Assembly: GCA_963842795.1 (NCBI GenBank)
Contig: CAWJHV010000009.1
Span: 124,001 to 188,000 of the forward strand
Origin: WHSW01 sp963842795
GTDB taxonomy: Bacteria > Actinomycetota > Thermoleophilia > Solirubrobacterales > 70-9
Length of the DNA: 64,000 nt
Direction of reading: 5' to 3'
Position 1 is the first letter of the stretch; each line of letters opens with the position of its first letter. Shown here piece by piece: positions 24,787 through 33,272 of the stretch. A program made the position numbers and the translations under genes. The notes under the pieces are model-generated. The model had not been told where the DNA came from and did not search any database. It worked only from the letters and a program-made list of their open reading frames with translations.

Positions 24787-24799
24787 ACAAGCCAAAATC
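24773..24799. promoter_or_regulatory. inverted repeat centred on the start codon of DUF559 copy 2
   Basis: GATTTTGGCT (24773-24782) and AGCCAAAATC (24790-24799) are perfect 10-bp inverted arms. The loop CCATACA (24783-24789) carries the reverse complement of the start ATG in its middle. The arms are strikingly AT-rich for this genome. Confidence 0.8.
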
Positions 24800-24839
24800 C
24801 CGCATTCGACGTTGGTGCCCCCCGGGGTGGCCCGGAGCC

Positions 24840-27029
24840 CTAGTACGTCTCGACGAGCTCGTACAGGGTGGTGCGTTGGGCGGGGGTCCGGCCGGCGCGG
24901 CGGGCTGCGCCGATCAGGTCGGTGGGCTCGAGGCGGACGCCGTGCTGAGAGCCGGCCATCCGGGAGATGTTCTCCTCCATCAGCGTGCCGCCGAGGTCGT
25001 TGACGCCCCACCGCAGGCTCTCGGTCGCGGCGTCGAGGCCCATCTTCACCCAGCTCGCCTGCAGGTTCGGGATCGTCCGCCCGAGCGCCAGCCGGAAGGC
25101 CGCGGTGTGCTTGAGGTTCTCGGCCGCCGAGATCTCCTCGATCCCGTGGGTCCGCCCGAGCAGGGTCTGGAAGGGGATGAAGCTCAGCGGGACGAACTCG
25201 GTGATCCCGCCGGTGCGCTCCTGGAGCTCGCGGACGACGTTCATGTGCCGGGCCAGCTCCCACGGCTCCTCGACGTGGCCGAACATCACGGTCGAGGTCG
25301 AGCGCAGGCCGACGCGGTGGCAGGCCTCGATGATCTCGACCCAACGCGCGGCCGGGAGCTTGTTCGGCGAGATCCGCGCCCTGACCCCGTCGTCGAGGAC
25401 CTCGGCCGCGGTCCCGGGGGTGGAGCCGAGCCCGCACTCGAGCAGGTAGTCGAAGACCCGCTCCGGGCTGCGGCCGGAGCGCTCGCACATGTAGTGGACC
25501 TCCATCGGCGAGTAGGCGTGCAGGTGGAGCTGGGGAGCGGCTTCCCTGGCCAGTCGCAGCCAGCGCCCGTAGTCCTCGAGCGTGTACTCGGGGTGGATGC
25601 CGCCCTGCATGCAGATCTCCGTCGCCCCGAACTCGACCGCCTCGGCGATCCGCGCCTGGAAGTCGTCGGCGGTCACGTGGTAGGCGTCGGGCGAGCGCTT
25701 GCCCTGGCCGAAGCCGCAGAACGCGCAGCCGACGATGCAGATGTTGGTGAAGTTGACGTTCCGGTTGACGACGAAGGTCGCCACGTCGCCGGCGAGCTCG
25801 GCGCGCAGCTCGTCGGCGGCGGCCCGCATCGCCTCGACCACCTCGGGCCGGCGCTCGGCGAACAGGGCGGTGAGCTCGTCCTCGCTCAGCCGCTCGCCGG
25901 CGCGCCCGCGCTCGATTGCCCGCGGCGCGAGCTCCGGGTCGATCTCCCGCTCGGTCCGGCGGCCCGAGCCCTGGCGCGGGATGAAGCTCCAGTACCTGAG
26001 CTTGACCAGGTCGAGCACCCCCTGGTCGAGCCAGCCCGGCTCCAGGTACTGCGGGTAGGTGCAGAGGCGCTCGGTGAGCGCGTAGCCGCGCGGCGCGAGC
26101 CGCTTGCGGACCTGGTGCGGGCTCGGGAACGCGTGCTCGGGCGAGATGTGGTCGCCGTTCGCGGAGAGCCCGCCGAGGTCCGTGGCGCCCGCCTCCACCA
26201 GGTCGACCCACCAATCGGAGAGGTTCGGCGGGATCTGGATCCCGACGTCCGGCATCAGCTCGCGGGCGGCCGCGACCAGGCCCTTCATCTCGGCCAGCGT
26301 GACCTCGGAGGCCCAGTCGGGCGCCGGGGGCTCGTCGCCGAGCGGCGAGCCGTCGCCCGTCCACCGCTCCTCCGTCGCCCGGTCGGCGATCTCGGCGACC
26401 TCGCGCCCGTAGTAGCGCGGATGGGGCACGAAGTTCTGCAGGATCACCTCCTGGATGTGCCCGTACTCGGCCTGGGCCTCGGCGAGGGCCTCGAGGGCGG
26501 CGATCCGGTCGTCGGCCGACTCGCCGATCCCGACCAGGATCCCGCTGGTGAACGGGATCCGCAGCTCGCCGGCGGCCCGGATCGTCTCCAGCCGACGGTC
26601 AGGGTGCTTGGTCGGCGACCCCTGGTGGACGACGAGGTCCGGGTTGGTCGACTCGAGCATCAGCCCCTGCGAGGCGGTCACCTCGCGCAGCCGGGCGAGG
26701 TCATCGCGCGAGAGCACGCCGAGGTTGGTGTGCGGGAGCATCCCGCGCTCGAGCGCCCGCTCGCAGGCCCAGACCACGTAGGAGACGAAATCGTCGTGGC
26801 CGTACTCGGCCAGGCGGCTCGCGACCTCGGGATTGACCTCGGGCAGCTCGCCGGTGAGCACCAGCAGCTCCTTGGCGTTTCGCCTGACCGCCTGCTCGAG
26901 ACGGTCCTCGACCTCCTCGGGCGAGTAGAGGTGCGGCCTATGGGTCGCGAACGCGCAGTACTTGCAGTAGCACCGGCACGTGCGCGACAGCGAGAGGGTG
27001 TAGTTGCGGGAGAAGGTGACCCGGCGCAC
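24840..27029 (-). CDS. fbiC: FO synthase, fused CofG-CofH (FbiC)
   Basis: 729 residues. Two radical-SAM halves build the deazaflavin FO of F420 from tyrosine and a ribityl-diaminouracil. The N half (CofG-like) has the cluster motif CRCYCKYC near residue 18; the C half (CofH-like) has CIVGCAFC near residues 430-440, followed by EICMQGGIHPEY. Both are CxxxCxxC. The fused form is the actinobacterial arrangement. GTG at 27029 is preceded by TAGCGT 7 nt upstream, located just beyond the aquaporin stop. cofD-cofC-cofE lie 5 kb away, so F420 genes are split in two blocks. Confidence 0.96.
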   Translation of the reverse strand: MRRVTFSRNYTLSLSRTCRCYCKYCAFATHRPHLYSPEEVEDRLEQAVRRNAKELLVLTGELPEVNPEVASRLAEYGHDDFVSYVVWACERALERGMLPHTNLGVLSRDDLARLREVTASQGLMLESTNPDLVVHQGSPTKHPDRRLETIRAAGELRIPFTSGILVGIGESADDRIAALEALAEAQAEYGHIQEVILQNFVPHPRYYGREVAEIADRATEERWTGDGSPLGDEPPAPDWASEVTLAEMKGLVAAARELMPDVGIQIPPNLSDWWVDLVEAGATDLGGLSANGDHISPEHAFPSPHQVRKRLAPRGYALTERLCTYPQYLEPGWLDQGVLDLVKLRYWSFIPRQGSGRRTEREIDPELAPRAIERGRAGERLSEDELTALFAERRPEVVEAMRAAADELRAELAGDVATFVVNRNVNFTNICIVGCAFCGFGQGKRSPDAYHVTADDFQARIAEAVEFGATEICMQGGIHPEYTLEDYGRWLRLAREAAPQLHLHAYSPMEVHYMCERSGRSPERVFDYLLECGLGSTPGTAAEVLDDGVRARISPNKLPAARWVEIIEACHRVGLRSTSTVMFGHVEEPWELARHMNVVRELQERTGGITEFVPLSFIPFQTLLGRTHGIEEISAAENLKHTAAFRLALGRTIPNLQASWVKMGLDAATESLRWGVNDLGGTLMEENISRMAGSQHGVRLEPTDLIGAARRAGRTPAQRTTLYELVETY

Positions 27030-27036
27030 GGGTCAG

Positions 27037-27042
27037 ACGCTA
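27037..27042 (-). promoter_or_regulatory. -10 box of fbiC
   Basis: TAGCGT on the minus strand, 7 nt before the GTG at 27029. Confidence 0.5.
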
Positions 27043-27049
27043 GCGCGAC

Positions 27050-27838
27050 CTACTTGTTGCGCTCGCGTACCTCGGCGTCCTTGACCGCCTGCGCCACCCC
27101 GCGGACGTCCGACGTGGGTGGTTCCGCCCCCTCGGCGTACTGCGGGCCGGCGATCACGAAGCGGTAGATCAGGACCGCGACCAGGGCGCCGACGATCGGG
27201 CCGATCACGTAGGGCCAGGAGTCGCTGAAGCCGTTGAAGGAGTCGCCGATCAGCGCCGGGCCGAACCAGCGCGCGGGGTTGAAGGAGCCGCCCGTGAGCG
27301 GGCCGAAGATCATCACCGCGAAACCGAGCGTGGTGCCGATCGCGTACGGCGCCCACTCCTGGCGGGCGCGCGGGTTCATGGCCACGGCGCAGACGGCGAG
27401 CACGAGCAGGAACGTCCCCAGCGCCTCCACGCATGCGCCGGCGAATGGCCCGCTTATCAACGGGCTTATCGCCGCGGCCCCGTAGTTGGACGCCTGCCCC
27501 TCGTCGAGCAGGATCGCCTTCACCAGCAGGGCGCCGAGGACGCCGCCGGAGAGCTGGGCGAGGATGTAGACGACCGCGTCGATCGGGTCGATGCGTCGCA
27601 TCACCGCCGCCGCGATCGTGATCGCCGGGTTGAAGTGCCCACCGCTCACCTGACCGAAGGCGATGATCAAGAGGAAGAGCACGAACGCGTGCACGAGTCC
27701 GACGACGGCGTAGTCCGAGCCCGTCTGAGACGTGTCGCTGGTCGCGATGAAGAGCGTCACCACCACTCCGATGACGAACACCAGGAACAGCGTCCCGATC
27801 AGCTCGGCAATGTATGCCGCCAGCCCACGATCCTGCAC
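27050..27838 (-). CDS. MIP-family aquaporin/glyceroporin
   Basis: 262 residues with six predicted membrane segments and both NPA boxes: GGHFNPAITI in the first half and GGSFNPARWFGP in the second. The Arg after the second NPA belongs to the selectivity filter. Residues typical of glycerol channels (Asp after the second NPA) are not present, so a water channel is more likely; an extended loop between segments 2 and 3 is unusual. It begins MQDRGLAAYIAELIGTLFLV. It lies 20 nt upstream of fbiC on the same strand. Confidence 0.9.
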   Translation of the reverse strand: MQDRGLAAYIAELIGTLFLVFVIGVVVTLFIATSDTSQTGSDYAVVGLVHAFVLFLLIIAFGQVSGGHFNPAITIAAAVMRRIDPIDAVVYILAQLSGGVLGALLVKAILLDEGQASNYGAAAISPLISGPFAGACVEALGTFLLVLAVCAVAMNPRARQEWAPYAIGTTLGFAVMIFGPLTGGSFNPARWFGPALIGDSFNGFSDSWPYVIGPIVGALVAVLIYRFVIAGPQYAEGAEPPTSDVRGVAQAVKDAEVRERNK

Positions 27839-27917
27839 TTGAACTAATCCTCCTCGGTCGGGTGCAGCGCGGCAGTCTATACAGGAGAGGCCGCCGACAA
27901 GCTGCGCTGCGGGCGGT

Positions 27918-28454
27918 TCAGCTGCGCCGCGGAGCGTCGTGATCCATCTGCAGGCGCCGGCCGTCGGCGATCACCTCGAGCGCCTCCTCCCGCGAGCGCC
28001 AGCCGTCGACCTCGACGTCCTTGCCCTCGAGCTGCTTGTAGACGGAGAAGAAGTGGGTGATCTCGCGCTGCATCGCCTCCGGGATGTCGTCGAGCGTCCT
28101 GGCGGTGTTCCAGCCGGGATCGTGGGTCGGCACGCAGACGACCTTGTCGTCCTCGCCCTTCTCGTCGCGCATCTTGAACAGGGCGATCGGCTTCACCGGG
28201 ATCACGCATCCGGGAAAGGTGGGCTCCGAGACGCAGACCATCGTGTCGAGCGGGTCGCCGTCGCGGCCGCGATGGCCCATGAGGAAGCCGTAGTCGGTCG
28301 GATAGACCATCGACGAGGACAGGAACCGATCGAGGACCAGCTCTCCGATGCCCTCGTCGTACTCGTACTTGTTGCGGCTGCCCTTCGGGATCTCTATCAG
28401 GGCGAGCAGCTCGCGGGTAACCGGGTGCTCGTCGGTGAGCGTGTGGTCGCGCAC
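27918..28454 (-). CDS. ppa: inorganic pyrophosphatase (family I)
   Basis: 178 residues of the soluble hexameric family. Active-site signature DGDPLDTMV, upstream EIPKGSRNKYEYD (catalytic Lys and Arg) and YPTDYGFL are all present. It hydrolyses pyrophosphate to drive biosynthetic reactions. The GTG at 28454 has TAGCCT 6 nt upstream and shares a 41-bp divergent promoter region with the NMT1-like gene. Confidence 0.95.
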   Translation of the reverse strand: MRDHTLTDEHPVTRELLALIEIPKGSRNKYEYDEGIGELVLDRFLSSSMVYPTDYGFLMGHRGRDGDPLDTMVCVSEPTFPGCVIPVKPIALFKMRDEKGEDDKVVCVPTHDPGWNTARTLDDIPEAMQREITHFFSVYKQLEGKDVEVDGWRSREEALEVIADGRRLQMDHDAPRRS

Positions 28455-28460
28455 GGCGCA

Positions 28461-28466
28461 AGGCTA
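28461..28466 (-). promoter_or_regulatory. -10 box of the pyrophosphatase gene
   Basis: TAGCCT on the minus strand, 6 nt before the GTG at 28454. Confidence 0.5.
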
Positions 28467-28479
28467 TGCCACCTCCCCC

Positions 28480-28485
28480 TAACCT
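28480..28485 (+). promoter_or_regulatory. -10 box of the NMT1-like lipoprotein gene
   Basis: TAACCT, 10 nt before the ATG at 28496, only 13 nt from the divergent -10 box. Confidence 0.5.
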
Positions 28486-28495
28486 GCGCCCCGGA

Positions 28496-29473
28496 ATGCG
28501 TAGGCTCGCCGCGCCGCTGGCGGCCGCCCTCGCCGCCCTCGCCCTCGGCGCGTGCGGCGACGGCGGTGCTGAACCGGGCGCCTCGGATGAGGCGACGCTG
28601 GTGCTCGACTTCCAACCCAACGCCGTGCACGCGGGCATCTACCGGGCGCTCGCCCAGGGCTACTACGACGACCGCGGGATCGAGCTGTCCGTCCGCGAGC
28701 CCTCGGCCTCGGCCGACGCGCCGAAGCTGCTCGGCTCGGGCCGGGCGGAGTTCGCGATCCTCGACATCCACGACCTCGGACTCGCGCGCGAGCGCGGGAT
28801 CGACGTGGTCGGGGTCTCGTCGATCGTCGGCCGGCCGCTGGCGGCGGTGATCGCGCGCGATCGCGACGCCGTTCGCGAGCCCGCCGATCTCGAGGGTGGC
28901 GAGGTCGGGGTCACGGGCCTGCCGTCCGACGACGCCGTGCTCGACTCCGTGCTCGAGGCCGGCGGGGCCGAGGCGAGCTCGGTCCGGCGGGTGACGATCG
29001 GCTTCGACGCGGTCGCGACGCTCGCCGCCGAGCAGCTCGACGCGGCGACGGGGTTCTGGAACGCGGAGGGGGTCGCCCTGCGCGAGCGGGGTGTGCCCAC
29101 CCGCGAGTTCAGAGTCGACGACTACGGGGCGCCGCGGTACCCGGAGCTGATCCTCGCGACCTCCGCCGAGACCCTGCGCGAGAGCCCGCGGCTGGTCGAG
29201 TCGTTGGTCGAGGCGACCGACGACGGATACGACGATCTCGAGGCCGACCCCGGGGCCGCGCTGGCCGACCTGCTCGACGCGGTGCCGGAGCTTGACCCGG
29301 ACGAGCAGCGCCGCCAGCTCGAGGCGCTGACCGGGGCGGGCGCCTTCCGGCTCGCCGGCCGGCTCGACCGCGCTGCCCTGGCGCGCTGGGCGCTCTGGGA
29401 CCGCGAGCACGGAATCCTCGCGCGCGACATCGACCTCGAGCGGGCGTTTCCCGAGCCGACCGCGATCCGCTGA
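28496..29473 (+). CDS. ABC transporter substrate-binding lipoprotein, NMT1/THI5-like
   Basis: 325 residues. The signal peptide ends in lipobox LGAC (Cys near residue 20), so it is a membrane-anchored lipoprotein. The mature part opens VLDFQPNAVHAGIYRALAQG, and AEFAILDIHDL follows, the ThiY/SsuA-type pattern used for pyrimidine precursors of thiamine, riboflavin precursors or alkanesulfonates. No permease or ATPase gene is adjacent, so it must work with a transporter encoded elsewhere. An ATG at 28466 also exists, but the -10 box and the signal peptide support 28496. Confidence 0.87.
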   Translation: MRRLAAPLAAALAALALGACGDGGAEPGASDEATLVLDFQPNAVHAGIYRALAQGYYDDRGIELSVREPSASADAPKLLGSGRAEFAILDIHDLGLARERGIDVVGVSSIVGRPLAAVIARDRDAVREPADLEGGEVGVTGLPSDDAVLDSVLEAGGAEASSVRRVTIGFDAVATLAAEQLDAATGFWNAEGVALRERGVPTREFRVDDYGAPRYPELILATSAETLRESPRLVESLVEATDDGYDDLEADPGAALADLLDAVPELDPDEQRRQLEALTGAGAFRLAGRLDRAALARWALWDREHGILARDIDLERAFPEPTAIR

Positions 29474-29511
29474 CCGTCCAAGCCCCTTAAAGGGCCGCTC
29501 GCCCCGGGCCG

Positions 29512-31536
29512 ATGGGGGTCCGAGGGGTCGCACCCCCCTTGCACATGCTCGGCAAGCGAGGCTCGAACACCGGTGACGCGATCCCGGCCCGCTCGCGGGC
29601 GCTGATCGCTGCGGCCGCCGCCTGCGGGCTGCTGTGGGTGGCGGCGGTGATCGTCGCCGCGCTGCAGATCGACGGGCCGACGCTGATCGTGCTCGGCGGC
29701 GCCGGGGTCCTGGTCACGGTCGCGCTGCTGCTGCTGGTCCAGCGCCAGCACAGCCGGCTGCGGAGCCTGGCGGGCACCGACGCGCTCACCGGGCTCGCCA
29801 ACCACCGGCGCTTCCACGAGACGCTCGCCGAAGAGCTTGCCCGGGCCCGGGAGCTCGGCGGACCGGTCGCGCTCGTGGTGCTGGACCTCGACAACTTCAA
29901 GCCGGTCAACGAGACGCACGGGCACCCCTACGGCGACGAGGTCCTCCGAGCGGTCGGAGCGGCGCTGCGCGCGGCCGTGCCGCCGGGCGGCCAGGCGGCG
30001 CGGATCGGCGGAGCCGAGTTCGGCCTCATCCTGCCCGGCTCCGATTCCGACGCCGCCTTCGAGGTCGCCGAGCGCGCCCGGTCGGCGGTCGCTGCGGTCC
30101 CCGTGCACGGGTTCGAGCTCACATGCTCAGCCGGCGTCGCCGGGTTCCCGGTGGACGCCGAGAACCCCTCCACCCTCTCGCAGCTCGCCTCCAGCGCCCT
30201 CTACTGGGCCAAGCGCGGCGGCAAGCGCCGCACCCGGCGCTTCGACCCCGAACACTCCCCGGCGACCTGGGACGAGCGCCAACGGCTCGAGGTCGAGGAG
30301 CTGCTCAGCCTCGCCCGGCCGGTCCTGCCCGCCTACCAGCCGGTCGTCAGCCTCGCCTCCGGCCGGGTGATCGGCTTCGAGGCCCTGGCGCGCTTCCCGG
30401 GCGAGCACCGCCGCTCGCCCGAGGTCTGGTTTGCCCAGGCGCACGGCTGCGGGCTCGGCGCCCCGCTCGAGGCGGCGGCGATCCACGCCGCGCTGGAGCC
30501 GCTCGGCAGGCCGTTCGACACCCATCTGGCGATCAACGTCAGCCCCTCGGCGCTCGGATCCGACGCGGTTCAGGGCGCCCTCGCCGGCAGCCTCGAGGGG
30601 ATCGTGGTCGAGATCACCGAGCACGAGTTCGTCCCCGACGACGACCAGCTCGCGCGCGCCGTCGCCGACCTGCGCGAGCGCGGCGCGAAGATCGCCATCG
30701 ACGACGCGGGCGCCGGCCACGCGGGCCTCAAGCAGCTGGTCTCGGTGCGTCCCGACATCGTCAAGCTCGACAAGGCGCTGACCTGGGGGATCCATCGCGA
30801 CGTCGCCCGCATGGCCCTGGTCGAGTCCTTCGTTCGATTCGCCCGCGACGTCGGGGCCACGGTCTGCGCCGAGGGCATCGAGAGCCTCGACGAGCTCGCC
30901 GTGCTCGCCGACCTCGACGTCGAATGGGGTCAGGGCTACGTCCTCGCCCACCCCGACGCCCCCTGGCCCGAGGTCTCCCCGGTTGCCTCCGAGGTCTGCC
31001 GTCTGGCGCTCGCCGACAGCTTCGACTCGCTGCCCACCGAGCATCAGCCAGTGGGCGCCAGCGACCGCCGCCTCGTCCACCTGAGCGCCAGGCTGGCGGC
31101 GGCGGACACGCCCCGCGACCTCGAGGGTGCGCTGGCCCTGATCGCGGCCGAGCTCGGCTCCTCGAAGGTCTGCCTCTCCGCCTACCACGCCGAGGAGCAG
31201 ATGCTCGAGACCCTGGTGGAGAACGGGGAGCGCACGGACGAGACCAGGTTCAAGCTCGTCGACTACCCCCTCAGCGGCGCCGTCCTCCGCGACCAGGTGC
31301 CGGTGCAGACGCTGGTCGGCGACCCGGACGGCGATCCGCACGAGGCCGCGTTGCTGCTCGAGCTCGGCGAGCGATCGGTGCTGATGATCCCGGTCGTCAG
31401 CCGGGGCGAGAGCATCGGGATCATCGAGGCCTATCGCACGGACGAGCGAGCCTGGACCCGGGCCGAGGTCAACCGCGCCCGGGTGATCGCGAACCAGTTC
31501 GCGTCCGTGATCCCGGCGCTCTCCCGAGCGGGCTAG
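29512..31536 (+). CDS. degenerate GGDEF + EAL + GAF protein (probable c-di-GMP phosphodiesterase)
   Basis: 674 residues: two membrane segments (~30-80), GGDEF (~85-245), EAL (~265-495) and a C-terminal GAF domain (~520-670). The cyclase signature reads GGAEF, with the third residue changed to Ala, so synthesis of c-di-GMP is unlikely. The EAL domain keeps its key residues: FEALARF, EITEHE, AIDDAGAG, KLDK, CAEGIES and QGYVL, so c-di-GMP hydrolysis is expected. The GAF domain may sense a ligand. The ATG at 29545 is a possible start; a hairpin GGGGGT/ACCCCC lies between the two candidates. Its stop shares CTAG with the convergent gene. Confidence 0.87.
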   Translation: MGVRGVAPPLHMLGKRGSNTGDAIPARSRALIAAAAACGLLWVAAVIVAALQIDGPTLIVLGGAGVLVTVALLLLVQRQHSRLRSLAGTDALTGLANHRRFHETLAEELARARELGGPVALVVLDLDNFKPVNETHGHPYGDEVLRAVGAALRAAVPPGGQAARIGGAEFGLILPGSDSDAAFEVAERARSAVAAVPVHGFELTCSAGVAGFPVDAENPSTLSQLASSALYWAKRGGKRRTRRFDPEHSPATWDERQRLEVEELLSLARPVLPAYQPVVSLASGRVIGFEALARFPGEHRRSPEVWFAQAHGCGLGAPLEAAAIHAALEPLGRPFDTHLAINVSPSALGSDAVQGALAGSLEGIVVEITEHEFVPDDDQLARAVADLRERGAKIAIDDAGAGHAGLKQLVSVRPDIVKLDKALTWGIHRDVARMALVESFVRFARDVGATVCAEGIESLDELAVLADLDVEWGQGYVLAHPDAPWPEVSPVASEVCRLALADSFDSLPTEHQPVGASDRRLVHLSARLAAADTPRDLEGALALIAAELGSSKVCLSAYHAEEQMLETLVENGERTDETRFKLVDYPLSGAVLRDQVPVQTLVGDPDGDPHEAALLLELGERSVLMIPVVSRGESIGIIEAYRTDERAWTRAEVNRARVIANQFASVIPALSRAG

Positions 31537-31895
31537 AGCGACCGCCGGGCGCGGAACTCGCGCCGCACGGACTCCGGGCGGCCCCACATCTGGACCACCT
31601 CGACCCGGCCCTCCTGCACGTCGCGAACGATGAGCTCGCCGACGATGCCCTCCTGATCGAGGAGCGCCAGCGTCCCGGCAACGGTCTCGGCCGCGGCGGC
31701 GTGGCCGAAGCTGTGGGCGACGTTGATCCGGAAGTGCCACTCGGCCTTCGAGTAGGGCTGGGCGTTGACCTGGGTCATCAGCACCGCGGCGTCGACGTAG
31801 CGATCCTCGTCGGCGAGCCGCAGGTCGCAGACGATGTCGGTCCAGTCGGCCGGGAGCGCCTCGAGCAGCTGTCCGAAGTCGTCGGCGAGCGCCAT
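31533..31895 (-). CDS. small protein of unknown function
   Basis: 120 residues, acidic, with no signal peptide or membrane segment. It contains HFRINVAHSFGHAAAAETV, a predicted helix, and strands around DIVCDLRLADEDRYVDAAVL and VEVVQMWGRPESVRREF. No family is recognised with confidence. The ATG at 31895 has TAGGCT 7 nt upstream, so it is expressed on its own. It ends on the CTAG shared with the EAL gene. Confidence 0.7.
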   Translation of the reverse strand: MALADDFGQLLEALPADWTDIVCDLRLADEDRYVDAAVLMTQVNAQPYSKAEWHFRINVAHSFGHAAAAETVAGTLALLDQEGIVGELIVRDVQEGRVEVVQMWGRPESVRREFRARRSL

Positions 31896-31902
31896 CGCGG
31901 GC

Positions 31903-31908
31903 AGCCTA
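31903..31908 (-). promoter_or_regulatory. -10 box of the small unknown gene
   Basis: TAGGCT on the minus strand, 7 nt before the ATG at 31895. Confidence 0.45.
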
Positions 31909-31922
31909 CCCGCGCGGAGCAT

Positions 31923-33272
31923 CTAGCCGAAGAAGACCTGCTGGAGCAGGAACAGGTTGAGGGCGATGATCAGGCTCGCCAGCACGGCGGCGATCGCGGT
32001 CAGCCAGCCCGGGTTGACGAGCGCGCCCATGACCTCGCGCCGGCGCGCGATCAGAAGCAGCGGGACGAGCGCGAACGGGATCCCGAAGGAGAGCACGACC
32101 TGGCTGATCACCAGCGCATCGGTCGGGTCGACGCCGATCGCGATCACGATCAGCGCCGGCGCCAGGGTGATCGCGCGGCGGAGGAAGATCGGGATCCGGC
32201 GCTGGATGAAGCCCTGCATCACGACCTGGCCCGACATCGTCCCGACCGAGGAGGAGGCGAAGCCCGAGGCGAGCAGGGCGATCCCGAAGACCGTCGCCGC
32301 GTTGTTCGAGACGGCGGTCTTGAGTCCCTCGAAGGCACCCTCGATGCTGTCGATCCCGGTCAGGTCGCCGACGTTGAACAGCGCCGCGGCCATGATCATC
32401 ATCGAGAGGTTGACCGCGCCCGCGATCAACATCGCGATCACCACGTCGACCTTCTCGAACCGCAGGATCCGGCGCCGCTCGTCGTCGTTGCGCCCGACCA
32501 CGCGTCGCTGGGTGAGCGCCGAGTGCAGGTAGACGACGTGCGGCATCACCGTCGCGCCGATGATCCCGGTGGCAAGCAGGATGCTCTCGGTGCCGCTGAA
32601 GCCCGGGACGAGCAGGTGCCCGGCGACCTCGCCGACCTCGGGCTTGGCCCAGAAGATCTCAAAGCCGAAGCAGACCAGGACGACCCCGGCGAGCGCGGCG
32701 ATCACGGCCTCGAGCCGGCGGAAGCCCTTCTGCTGGAGGGCGAGGATCGCGAAGGCGCCGGCGCCGGCGATCAGCGCGGCGGGGAATAGCGGGATCCCGA
32801 AGAGCAGGTTGAGGCCGAGCGCGGCGCCGACGACCTCGGCGATGTCGGTCGACATCGCGATCAGCTCCGCCTGCACCCAGAGCCCGACCGAGGTCCGTCT
32901 GGAGAACGTCGTGCGACACAGCTCGGGCAGGTTCTTGCCGGTCGCGATGCCGAGCTTCGCCGACTGGGTCTGGATCAGCATCGCGATCAGGTTCGCGGCG
33001 ACCACGACCCAGAGCAGCAGGTAGCCGAACTGCGCCCCGGCGGCGATGTTGGTGGCGAAGTTGCCGGGGTCGATGTAGGCGACGGCGGCGATGAACGCCG
33101 GGCCGAGGAAGGGCCAGAGCCGCGAGAAGCCGCGCGCGTGGCCGTCGAGCGACCGCCTGGCCGCGCGGGCGACGGCGGCCTCGCCGGGGAGCGCCGCCTC
33201 GATCCCCGCGGCATCGTCCGGCACCGTGTCCGGCGCCCGCGGCTCGGCCGCGGTCTCCTCGAGCAGCCTCAA
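31923..33272 (-). CDS. Nramp-family Mn/Fe transporter (MntH-like)
   Basis: 449 residues with about eleven membrane segments after a ~40-residue soluble N-terminus. Nramp signature in TM1, AYIDPGNFATN (the DPGN metal-binding loop), and in TM6 GATVMPHVVYLHSAL (the MPH motif). It imports divalent Mn or Fe with protons. No ATG fits; TTG at 33272-33270 overlaps the TGA of the DtxR regulator gene as TTGA. Last gene of the MCO-ZIP-DtxR-Nramp operon, consistent with metal control. Confidence 0.92.
   Translation of the reverse strand: MRLLEETAAEPRAPDTVPDDAAGIEAALPGEAAVARAARRSLDGHARGFSRLWPFLGPAFIAAVAYIDPGNFATNIAAGAQFGYLLLWVVVAANLIAMLIQTQSAKLGIATGKNLPELCRTTFSRRTSVGLWVQAELIAMSTDIAEVVGAALGLNLLFGIPLFPAALIAGAGAFAILALQQKGFRRLEAVIAALAGVVLVCFGFEIFWAKPEVGEVAGHLLVPGFSGTESILLATGIIGATVMPHVVYLHSALTQRRVVGRNDDERRRILRFEKVDVVIAMLIAGAVNLSMMIMAAALFNVGDLTGIDSIEGAFEGLKTAVSNNAATVFGIALLASGFASSSVGTMSGQVVMQGFIQRRIPIFLRRAITLAPALIVIAIGVDPTDALVISQVVLSFGIPFALVPLLLIARRREVMGALVNPGWLTAIAAVLASLIIALNLFLLQQVFFG

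Noticed and set aside
29474..29545. Riboswitch or terminator between the NMT1-like gene and the EAL gene
   Set aside because: Short inverted repeats (CCCTT/AAGGG and GGGGGT/ACCCCC) exist, but no riboswitch core and no T tract.
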